8,113 bases of DNA. Source: an uncultured Oscillospiraceae bacterium (GTDB taxonomy: Bacteria > Bacillota > Clostridia > Oscillospirales > Oscillospiraceae). Both the position numbers and the translations under genes were made by a program. This document shows, piece by piece, positions 1 through 5,537 of the stretch. The stretch lies in assembly GCA_910584285.1 (NCBI GenBank), contig CAJTYK010000072.1, positions 1 to 8,113 on the forward strand, written 5' to 3'. The notes under the pieces are model-generated. The model was not told where the DNA came from. It did not search any database and saw only the letters and a program-made list of their open reading frames with translations. Positions within the stretch are counted from its first letter, which is position 1, and each line of letters begins with the position of its first letter.

Positions 1-34
1 AGGGGCCGCTGTCCCCATCGGGAAAACGGCCCCT
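1..34 (-). terminator. Possible terminator hairpin after gene H
   Basis: Positions 1-8 and 27-34 form a perfect 8-bp inverted repeat (AGGGGCCG / CGGCCCCT) with an 18-base loop, starting 9 bases after the stop codon of gene H on the minus strand. Any T-tract would lie beyond the left edge of the window, so only the stem can be seen. The position right after the last gene of the run makes a transcription terminator the natural reading. Confidence 0.5.
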
Positions 35-43
35 GTAAATGTA

Positions 44-1087
44 TTATTGCATTGTCATCCCAGGCTCCTCCTGGGGCTGGGCGGGGGTGCTGAACTGGTA
101 GTAGAACTCGTTGGCGTTGCGGCGGATATAACCCCAGCCGTCCGCGGTGGGCGTGTACCCCTCCTTCTCCAGAAGGTGGGCTTTGTAGCCAGCCAGGTCG
201 ATGCCGCTGGCCCGGATCTGCTCCTCCGTCATGCCGACGTCCAGCAGCCTGCACCTGCCGGACTCCTCCAGATCGGCGCACTGCATCCAGTCGTAGCAGT
301 TGAGGTTTTGCGAGATGTCCAGCGCCAGCTTCAGGTTTTGGCAGCCCTCCAGCGCCAGTGCGGCGGCATACCGCTCCATGAAGTGCGGGGAGCCCTGGCC
401 TCTCTCGTTCAGCACACATCCCAGGTTGTGCGCATCGTAAAACAGACCCTCAATATCGCTGCTGTATTGGGCCACCAAATCCCCGGCTTCGGGTAAAACG
501 CATTGGGCATCCATCAAAGTGCATTCGGCCCCCAAACGCACACGCAGCTCCCGCAGGGCCATCCCTACCTCCAGTTCTTCCTTCACCACATCCTCACTGC
601 CGTCCTCGAACGGCCCAGGCAGGCGCAGCCACACCCCCTCCGGCGCAGTGGGGGAGGCCAGCTTCATCTTGACGCTCCAGCCGTCGTCGGCGGGGAGGGC
701 CATGCCGGGCCGGTAGACTGGCTCGGGGGGCGTTCCCGGGTACTGGACATAGTAGCTGCCGATGAACAGGCCGGGGTGCCTGTCCTCATACTGCCGCCCC
801 GCCGCCTCCAGGTCGGCGAAGGCCAGGGCGTCCACCGGCATGGCGGTGTCGTTGATCAGGTGCCGCCTGCCCAGCGCCTCATAGCTGCCCGCGTCCAGGC
901 ACACCCTGTACCCGTCCAGGGACTGGAGCTGGTTGATGGCCTGGACGGCATCCTCGGGCGGGTCGGCCTGGGCAGCGGCGGCCAGCACAACGCCCTCCCG
1001 GACGCTCAACGTGCCCAGCCGCGTCCTGATCCAGTCCTGTTCCCGCTCCTCGCCGGGGAGCTGGGCCAGGTAGTCAAAATCGTTCAA
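44..1087 (-). CDS. ArdA-like antirestriction protein, two modules (gene H)
   Basis: A 347-residue acidic protein, about twice the length of classical ArdA (roughly 165-170 aa). ArdA proteins are DNA mimics that bind and block type I restriction-modification enzymes in the cytoplasm. Two ArdA-like modules are visible: residues about 50-118, with the pattern YEALGRR, then DLEAAGRQYED and GLFIGSYYV; and residues about 255-325, with LNCYDW, DLEESGR, then DLAGYKAHLLEKEGY and GWGYI. The middle (about 130-245) is less recognisable. The start is TTG, overlapping the TGA of gene G by 4 bases (TTGA). The best Shine-Dalgarno is GGAG at 1099-1102, with a rather long spacer of 11 bases, so the start is less certain than those of E and G. 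The protein ends in a PGMTMQ tail, related to the tails of its neighbours. The ArdA assignment rests on motif pattern; the exact target is unknown. Confidence 0.8.
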   Translation of the reverse strand: MNDFDYLAQLPGEEREQDWIRTRLGTLSVREGVVLAAAAQADPPEDAVQAINQLQSLDGYRVCLDAGSYEALGRRHLINDTAMPVDALAFADLEAAGRQYEDRHPGLFIGSYYVQYPGTPPEPVYRPGMALPADDGWSVKMKLASPTAPEGVWLRLPGPFEDGSEDVVKEELEVGMALRELRVRLGAECTLMDAQCVLPEAGDLVAQYSSDIEGLFYDAHNLGCVLNERGQGSPHFMERYAAALALEGCQNLKLALDISQNLNCYDWMQCADLEESGRCRLLDVGMTEEQIRASGIDLAGYKAHLLEKEGYTPTADGWGYIRRNANEFYYQFSTPAQPQEEPGMTMQ

Positions 1088-2184
1088 CCCAACGTCATCT
1101 CCAATCCATTTTTCTGCGGTTCCATCCCCTGGGCGGGGCCGGCAGCGGGCCGGACATAGCCGTACCCCGTGAGTTTGCCGCCGCTCTGCTCCATCAGGGC
1201 CTGCCCATAGCGGTATAAAACCACGTTGGGAAGCAGGGCAGCCAGTTCCTCCTCCGGCAGCAGTTCCTTCAAATGCCCGCTGGCCACCTCGTCCGGCTCA
1301 CGCGGCTCCGGGTCGAAGTTGTACTGATCCAGCTCGTCCGCCAGTGCCAGCGCCCGTGCGATGTCATCGCAGCCGGTGGTTTCCAGCACAGCTTTGTATT
1401 TGGGCATCTCGCCATCCACCTCCATCTCCGCCAGGCGGAAGGCCAGCTGATCCAGGGTGGAGCGCATGGCGGTGAGACCGTTGAGGGCGGGGGCGGCGCA
1501 GTCCACACACTGGGCGGGCTCGTCCGGCACGGTTTCGCCCATCGGTGTGGGCAGTTCCACCCGGCTACCGTCCGGCAGCTCCGCCAGAATGGCATAGTCC
1601 GGCTTTTTGAGGGAGAGATCCAGGGTGTTGTACACCTGCTTCAATTCATCGTGCCGCTGGACGTAGCCAACCCGGGTGAACACGCCGCCCTCCGCCTCCC
1701 GGAACTGTTTGCCGATCCGCGCAAAGTCCAGCAGCGCGAACGCCGCGTCAGGAAGATCGTCGGCTTCCGGGACAAAGCCGTTCTCCGCGCAGAACCGGCC
1801 CAGCTGGGCGTCGGTCACCACCCCTTCCACCAGATGGCAGCAGTCCGTGCTGTATGCCAGGTCGATCAGCCGGGGCAGGGGGATGGGCTCTCCCTGCGGC
1901 CCCGGCTCCATAAGCGCCAGCCCCTCCACGATGGCCAGCCCCTGTTCGTCCAGCGCCGCAAGCCGCTGGGCCAAGGCGTTCAGCTCCGACAGGGTGCCCC
2001 TCCGATCCAGGTACATGGAAATGCCGGGGAAGGCGTCGGACTGGAGGATTTCCCACCCGGGGGCTTCCCCCTCCGTCAGCCACAGCTGTTCCAGGGCGTC
2101 CAGCAGGGCATAAGGGGTGGCGGGAACGGTCAGTTCGGTGCAGCCGTTCTCAGACGCCAGTTCTACCTCGAACACCTTACGCAA
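1084..2184 (-). CDS. ArdA-like antirestriction protein, two modules (gene G)
   Basis: A 366-residue acidic protein with an N-terminal extension and two ArdA-like modules. Module 1 (about 105-178) shows DLAYSTDCCHLVEGV, AQLGRFCAENGF, then LLDFARIGKQF and GGVFTRVGYV. Module 2 (about 270-345) shows ADELDQYNF, a DEVASGHLKELL segment, then YRYGQALMEQSGGKLTGYGYV. The spacing between the Leu/Tyr-Phe start and the Gly-Tyr-Val end matches ArdA modules. The likely role is to mimic DNA and inhibit restriction enzymes, by family knowledge. The start is TTG at 2184, overlapping the end of gene F by 8 bases, with an AAGGGGGG ribosome binding site inside F and a 7-base spacer. The gene overlaps H at its 3' end. 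The tail is NGLEMTLG. A GTG three codons downstream is a less likely start because the spacing fits TTG better. Confidence 0.8.
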   Translation of the reverse strand: MRKVFEVELASENGCTELTVPATPYALLDALEQLWLTEGEAPGWEILQSDAFPGISMYLDRRGTLSELNALAQRLAALDEQGLAIVEGLALMEPGPQGEPIPLPRLIDLAYSTDCCHLVEGVVTDAQLGRFCAENGFVPEADDLPDAAFALLDFARIGKQFREAEGGVFTRVGYVQRHDELKQVYNTLDLSLKKPDYAILAELPDGSRVELPTPMGETVPDEPAQCVDCAAPALNGLTAMRSTLDQLAFRLAEMEVDGEMPKYKAVLETTGCDDIARALALADELDQYNFDPEPREPDEVASGHLKELLPEEELAALLPNVVLYRYGQALMEQSGGKLTGYGYVRPAAGPAQGMEPQKNGLEMTLG

Positions 2185-2947
2185 GCTCCAGCCCCCCTTG
2201 TACCTGCCGAGGGCCGTCCTGGGCCTGCTCCGGCCCGAACCGCTCCTGCTCCGTCTGGATGCTCCAACCCTCAGACTGCCACAGGTGGACGTATACCTCC
2301 TGCTCGTCGCCGATCCGGATCCCGCGCTGCTCGAAGTTCTCCCCGAGGCCGTCCGCCGCCTGCCCCTCCACGTCGTCTTTGAGGGCTTGCAGCTCGTCAG
2401 GCGTCAGTTCACCCCGCACACGGCACTCGGCCACGCCCCAGAGCCGCCCGTCCCGCACCTCGGCGGTGAGCCAATAGGACTGCACCTTGCGTTCCACGCC
2501 ATCGAGCTCGTCATAGTAGGCCATCAGCCCCCGCTCCATCTCCTCCGGGCCCGCGTTCTCCAGCCAGCGGTGCTCGCTCCGCAGGGCGTTGATGATCTGC
2601 GGGGCACAGCCCACCGCCTCGCTGGTGCCCATCGTGTACTCCTCATCGCTCCAGCCGCAGCCGTCCTCATTTACATAATAGCCCACGGTCAGCGGCATAT
2701 AGAGCTTCAGCGTCTGAAGGGGCGGCGGAGAGACGGTGAAGGAGTCCTGCCCGATCACCAGGCCCAGGCCCCGCCCGTTGTCCCAGGCCACGAAAAATGT
2801 GCCCATATCGTCGATGTACTGGAGCGTGCCTGTGGCCCCCGGCTTGATGGGACACGGGTCGTCCGAGCCCATCTCCCGGAGCTTGATCCGGCTACCCACA
2901 GGGTACTGCTCCCGCAGAAAATCCAGCCATTCTTTTTGGATGCTCAT
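2177..2947 (-). CDS. DUF4314 domain protein (gene F)
   Basis: A 256-residue acidic protein. Residues about 1-75 match the DUF4314 pattern as I know it: YPVGSRIKLREM, a proline/glycine turn (KPGATGTLQYIDDMG), then WDNGRGLGLV and DSFTV. This is a small beta-barrel-like domain of unknown role, common in conjugative elements of Firmicutes. The C-terminal two thirds (LKLYMPLTVGYY, then AEVRDGRLWGVAECRVRGELTPDEL, then YVHLW and WSIQTEQER) looks like a second conserved domain that I cannot name. The ATG at 2947 is preferred: AGGAAGGG at 2957-2964 lies 9 bases from it but directly abuts the alternative ATG at 2956 (two codons and a Thr upstream). The 2956 ATG overlaps the stop of the small basic ORF as ATGA, so coupled reinitiation there is also possible. 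The tail ends VQGGLELA, and its QGG codons form the ribosome binding site of gene G. Confidence 0.8.
   Translation of the reverse strand: MSIQKEWLDFLREQYPVGSRIKLREMGSDDPCPIKPGATGTLQYIDDMGTFFVAWDNGRGLGLVIGQDSFTVSPPPLQTLKLYMPLTVGYYVNEDGCGWSDEEYTMGTSEAVGCAPQIINALRSEHRWLENAGPEEMERGLMAYYDELDGVERKVQSYWLTAEVRDGRLWGVAECRVRGELTPDELQALKDDVEGQAADGLGENFEQRGIRIGDEQEVYVHLWQSEGWSIQTEQERFGPEQAQDGPRQVQGGLELA
2192..2199 (-). promoter_or_regulatory. Ribosome binding site of gene G inside gene F
   Basis: AAGGGGGG on the minus strand, 7 bases before the TTG start of gene G. The same bases encode the Gln-Gly-Gly near the end of gene F. This decides the TTG start and implies translational coupling. Confidence 0.65.
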
Positions 2948-2952
2948 GGTTT

Positions 2953-3093
2953 TCATCCCTTCCTGTTATGATTTTTGCGTCGGAATTGCCTCCGGCTGGA
3001 CATGAAAAAAGCCCCGTCCCTTGGATGGAACGGGGCCAAACACTGTTTGCGCCGGAACGTATCGACTTGAAATTTCTGACCTCGCTTACCCAC
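2953..3093 (-). CDS. Small basic protein or leader peptide, 46 codons
   Basis: A short ORF starting with GTG at 3093, with a textbook AAGGGAGGT ribosome binding site at 3100-3108 and a 6-base spacer. The predicted product is strongly basic, with Lys/Arg clusters FRRKQ near the start and RRQFRRKNHNRK at the end, unlike its acidic neighbours. Its TGA overlaps the upstream ATG candidate of gene F as ATGA. A terminator-like hairpin (3005-3036) lies inside the ORF and is translated as the segment around PFHPRDGAFF. It may be a real nucleic-acid-binding small protein, or a leader ORF whose translation controls read-through into F-G-H. Codon third positions are less GC-rich than in the neighbours, which favours the leader reading or a recent origin. 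I do not recognise a family. Confidence 0.5.
   Translation of the reverse strand: MGKRGQKFQVDTFRRKQCLAPFHPRDGAFFMSSRRQFRRKNHNRKG
3005..3036 (-). terminator. Intrinsic terminator or attenuator hairpin before gene F
   Basis: On the minus strand GCCCCGTTCC, a 6-base loop and GGGACGGGGC form a 10-bp stem (3011-3036) with one G-U wobble, followed directly by six T residues (3010-3005). This has the full form of a rho-independent terminator. It lies about 115 bases after the cysteine-motif gene and about 60 bases before gene F, inside the small basic ORF. It could end the A-to-E unit, or act as an attenuator controlled by ribosomes on the small ORF. Confidence 0.75.
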
Positions 3094-3099
3094 AGGCTC

Positions 3100-3108
3100 A
3101 CCTCCCTT
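3100..3108 (-). promoter_or_regulatory. Strong ribosome binding site of the small basic ORF
   Basis: AAGGGAGGT on the minus strand, 6 bases before the GTG at 3093. It is the main reason to accept the small ORF. No other start codon within its reach opens a frame that ends before gene F without running into it. Confidence 0.6.
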
Positions 3109-3151
3109 CACCAGCATTAACAGCGACATTACCACAGATCCCCTCCAAAAG

Positions 3152-3376
3152 CTACCCGGCAGAAGCAACAGATTTGTCCCGCTCCATGATCCGGGCAACC
3201 TCGGTGCGCAGGCATGTTTCACCGTTGCCGCACACGAAGCCATGGCCGGGATAGGGACAGCCCGCGCAATGGCTCTGCGGCCCGGTGACGGCGGGGGGCG
3301 GCTCGTGGGGCGTGGTGGTCAGGCACATGGACTCATAGAACTGCGGCTCCCGGTTATGCTTGTATCGAACTCTCAC
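3152..3376 (-). CDS. Small cysteine-motif protein, possible zinc binding
   Basis: A 74-residue protein starting with GTG at 3376, overlapping the stop of gene E as GTGA; an internal ATG at codon 17 (MCLTTTP) is an alternative start. The core is HCAGCPYPGHGFVCGNGETC, giving four cysteines spaced C-x2-C-x8-C-x5-C (about residues 37-55), preceded by a proline-rich HEPPPAVTGP stretch. That spacing would suit a zinc knuckle or ribbon; metal binding is inferred. The ribosome binding site for the GTG is weak (GGGGAT within gene E), so expression probably depends on coupling to E. I have an impression of similar short proteins in Firmicute conjugative elements but cannot name a family. It is followed by about 60 bases and then the small basic ORF. 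Confidence 0.6.
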   Translation of the reverse strand: MRVRYKHNREPQFYESMCLTTTPHEPPPAVTGPQSHCAGCPYPGHGFVCGNGETCLRTEVARIMERDKSVASAG

Positions 3377-3921
3377 GGCGACATCCCCATTCCCGGCCCG
3401 CTGTCCGCCTGCTGCTCCGCCGCTTCCAGTTCCTCCGGCCCGGATCGTGCCGCAAATTCCTCCAGATCGTCCGCGAGGATCTCGCACTCCACAGCCCAAT
3501 CCTCCAGCCCCTCATCGTTGGCCCGCAGCTCCCGGGCATAGAGCTCCAAACCTGCGAGGGTGTTTTGTACGGCCTGCTCACCCAAGCCCGGCGCACAGCC
3601 ATCACCTCGGGCGGTTGACACCGCGCGGTCGAAGGCGCTGCCGTACTGCTCCGCCATGTTCCGAACGCCTTCTGGCGTATCATCCTCAGCCAGCCCCCAA
3701 AACTCCGCCATCTCGATGCAGACCATACGGAGCCGGGGGAGTTGATCCTCGTGGCCCCGTACTGCCAGTTGGGCGGCGTATTCCGTGAGACCGGCGATGC
3801 ACTGGCGCATGACGTCCTTCTGTCTCTGAAATTCAGGCCCCATCAGGGTGAGAAGCTCCTCTACCGTATAGGATTTTCCGGCCCCCTGCGGGGTCGCTGC
3901 CGTTTTTTCTGTGTTATTCAA
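3373..3921 (-). CDS. Acidic helical protein of unknown function (gene E)
   Basis: A 182-residue protein, rich in Glu/Ala/Leu and predicted by eye to be nearly all helical and soluble, with no signal peptide or membrane segment. After a polar N-terminus (about 1-18) comes a motif YTVEELLTLMGPEF, then helical stretches containing MRQCIAGLTEYAAQL, VRNMAEQYGSAFDRAV and LAGLELYARELRANDEGLEDWAVECEILADDLEEF. The end is Glu-rich and closes with the SGPGMGMSP tail shared in style with its neighbours. The start is TTG at 3921, overlapping gene D by 8 bases. The ribosome binding site AAGGAGGT lies inside D with a 7-base spacer. The function is not recognised. The acidity and context make a DNA-mimic or partner role conceivable, but that is only inference. 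Confidence 0.75.
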   Translation of the reverse strand: MNNTEKTAATPQGAGKSYTVEELLTLMGPEFQRQKDVMRQCIAGLTEYAAQLAVRGHEDQLPRLRMVCIEMAEFWGLAEDDTPEGVRNMAEQYGSAFDRAVSTARGDGCAPGLGEQAVQNTLAGLELYARELRANDEGLEDWAVECEILADDLEEFAARSGPEELEAAEQQADSGPGMGMSP

Positions 3922-4639
3922 AGCGCATACCTCCTTGGTTGTGAATGTCCTCCGGCATCTCCGGCCCGTGCTGCTCCATCGCCTCCAGCTCCCGCTGGTT
4001 GGACAGGCTGACGCGCTCGTCCAAATTGTCCACGCTGGCGGAAATCTGCTCCATGGTGGTTGTCAGCGTTTTCTCCCGTTCCCTGGTGATGGGGTAACCG
4101 CTGTCCAAGGTTTCCGCGATGCAGCGGTACACCTCGGTGAGCTGCTCATCGGTGAACTGGCGGTGGTCGTCCACCAGCCCGGCGCGGCAGGCGAAGTCCA
4201 GCTTGGCGGCCTCATAGCTGTCACCGCCGTCATAGTAGTGGCCATGGGCCACGGCGGTACGATCCGGGCTGCGCGCCCAGGTGACGAACTTGTACCCCCA
4301 GCCCTGATCCAGCTCCTGTCCGGCGAGAACCACACCGTTGAAATCTGCCAGCAGCCGGAACCCCTCGTGGAGCCCCACCGCTGCCAGCGGGGGAGCGGCA
4401 GCCATGGCTTCCGTATACTCGTGAACCTGGGCGCTGATCCCCGCCACCGTGTCATAGGCGTCCACCACCGGCTGGGTGTCTGCTGTCTCCGGCATGAGGA
4501 AGATCGTCCCGCCCGGGGCCACCGCCATGACCTCCTGTCCATCCAGCAGCACCGGCAGACACTCTCGCTCCACCGGCCCGGTGGAGATGCCCGCCCGCTT
4601 CAAACGGCGGGCAAGTTCAGGGAAAAACTTGTCGTTCAT
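3914..4639 (-). CDS. Conjugative-element accessory protein of unknown function (gene D)
   Basis: A 241-residue soluble protein. The N-terminus NDKFFPELARRLKRAGIST begins a compact domain. The middle has LLADFNGVVLAGQELDQGWGYKFVTWARSPD, then VAHGHYYDGGDSYEAAKLDFACRAGLV. The C-terminal part is FTDEQLTEVYRCIAETLDSGYPITREREKTL followed by a helical region. I recall proteins of this pattern beside ArdA genes in gut Firmicute conjugative elements, but no function or family name I can state. The ATG at 4639 has a strong AAAGGAGG site (4649-4656) 9 bases away. The gene lies 30 bases after gene C and overlaps E. The tail HGPEM...NQGGMRFE fits the shared tail style, and its QGG codons serve as the ribosome binding site of E. 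Confidence 0.8.
   Translation of the reverse strand: MNDKFFPELARRLKRAGISTGPVERECLPVLLDGQEVMAVAPGGTIFLMPETADTQPVVDAYDTVAGISAQVHEYTEAMAAAPPLAAVGLHEGFRLLADFNGVVLAGQELDQGWGYKFVTWARSPDRTAVAHGHYYDGGDSYEAAKLDFACRAGLVDDHRQFTDEQLTEVYRCIAETLDSGYPITREREKTLTTTMEQISASVDNLDERVSLSNQRELEAMEQHGPEMPEDIHNQGGMRFE
3929..3936 (-). promoter_or_regulatory. Ribosome binding site of gene E inside gene D
   Basis: AAGGAGGT on the minus strand, 7 bases before the TTG start of gene E, within the Gln-Gly-Gly codons of gene D. A near-perfect anti-16S match at the same distance as at the F/G junction supports the TTG start. Confidence 0.75.
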
Positions 4640-4648
4640 ATTGCATAA

Positions 4649-4656
4649 CCTCCTTT
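4649..4656 (-). promoter_or_regulatory. Ribosome binding site of gene D
   Basis: AAAGGAGG on the minus strand, 9 bases before the ATG of gene D, in the 30-base gap after gene C. It fixes the start of D. Confidence 0.7.
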
Positions 4657-4669
4657 TTTATGTATCGGT

Positions 4670-5470
4670 TCAGCCCATGCCGCCCAGCATCGGGCCGCTG
4701 TCCTGCTCCTGAACCTGGTTCAACTCCTGCTGGCGCAGGTCGAAGCAGGTCAGATAGGCTTGGTAGTCCCCGCGCACCGGGTTGCACCGCAGGCAGTAGC
4801 GGTACCGTTCCGTTTCCAGCACGAAGCCGTAGTTCCGGGCCGCGGTGCGGCCACCGATCTCCCCGCCGTCGATATGGCACAGGCGGAGCATGGTGGAGAA
4901 ATCCTTCAGCACGCCCCGGCGCAGCTGGCCCATGATCTGGCCCAGTTCCTCCTTGAACTCCAGGGTGTTCAGCCCCTCGGGGCCACGCGGCCACCAGGTA
5001 TGCCAGAACTCGTCCCCGTCACGCCCGAAGTCGATGCGGACGTGGCCAATAGCACCCAGCTCCTCATCCTTTTCAGCGGGCAGGGCGTAAAAAAGTCCCG
5101 CTTCATCGGGCGAAGCGGGCCGCATCTCAAATTTGATTGGGTCGTCCGGGACGCCCAGGCCATACTCATCGCAGAAGGCTTCCAGATCCATCTCCTCCCC
5201 GTGGAGGAAATAGTCCCCCTTCCCGATCCGTCTGGCCTTGGTGGTGGGCCGCTTCAGCGGTTTGGGGGAGAGGACAGTGCCGCTGTGGTAATAGCTGGTG
5301 TAGTCCACCAGCTCGGCGTGGGCGGCGGGGTCACTGCCCGTCCCCCGCATATCGTAGCAATACCACCCGTCCGGCACTGTTTCCCGGGGGATCGGCTGAT
5401 CGGCAGCAAGCACGGGCTTGCCGAACAACTGGGCGTGCCGCAGCTTGTCCTTGAAAATATTCACTGCCAT
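4670..5470 (-). CDS. LPD28-type accessory protein (gene C)
   Basis: A 266-residue protein. The first ~75 residues (KDKLRHAQLFGKPVL, TVPDGWYCYDMRGTGSDP, then SGTVLSPKPL) resemble the large polyvalent protein-associated domain LPD28, found in conjugative elements and phages. The middle (about 80-145) is acidic. The C-terminal half carries a second conserved-looking domain: HVRIDFG, EFWHTWWP, then GFVLETERYRYCLRCNPVRGDYQAYLTCFDLRQQ with a Cys-x-x-Cys pair. The biochemical role is unknown. The start at 5470 is chosen because AAGGGAG sits about 7 bases upstream; the frame stays open much further upstream, but that part lies inside gene B in another frame and is a shadow. There are 67 bases between B and C with no clear promoter. 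The tail is SGPMLGGMG. Confidence 0.75.
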   Translation of the reverse strand: MAVNIFKDKLRHAQLFGKPVLAADQPIPRETVPDGWYCYDMRGTGSDPAAHAELVDYTSYYHSGTVLSPKPLKRPTTKARRIGKGDYFLHGEEMDLEAFCDEYGLGVPDDPIKFEMRPASPDEAGLFYALPAEKDEELGAIGHVRIDFGRDGDEFWHTWWPRGPEGLNTLEFKEELGQIMGQLRRGVLKDFSTMLRLCHIDGGEIGGRTAARNYGFVLETERYRYCLRCNPVRGDYQAYLTCFDLRQQELNQVQEQDSGPMLGGMG

Positions 5471-5537
5471 TGTGTATTCTCCCTTCGATTCGTTTGACAC
5501 AACAACTACCACACTTTTGCGGGAAAGTCTACTGACA

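Noticed and set aside
1273..2382. Long open frame on the plus strand, 369 codons
   Set aside because: It lies antisense to genes F and G, is rich in His, Arg, Gln, Pro and Gly with no domain pattern, and has no good ribosome site. It is a by-product of high GC third positions.
5471..5537. Possible promoter in the 67-base gap between genes B and C
   Set aside because: No convincing -35/-10 pair with proper spacing on the minus strand; only the ribosome site of gene C is clear.
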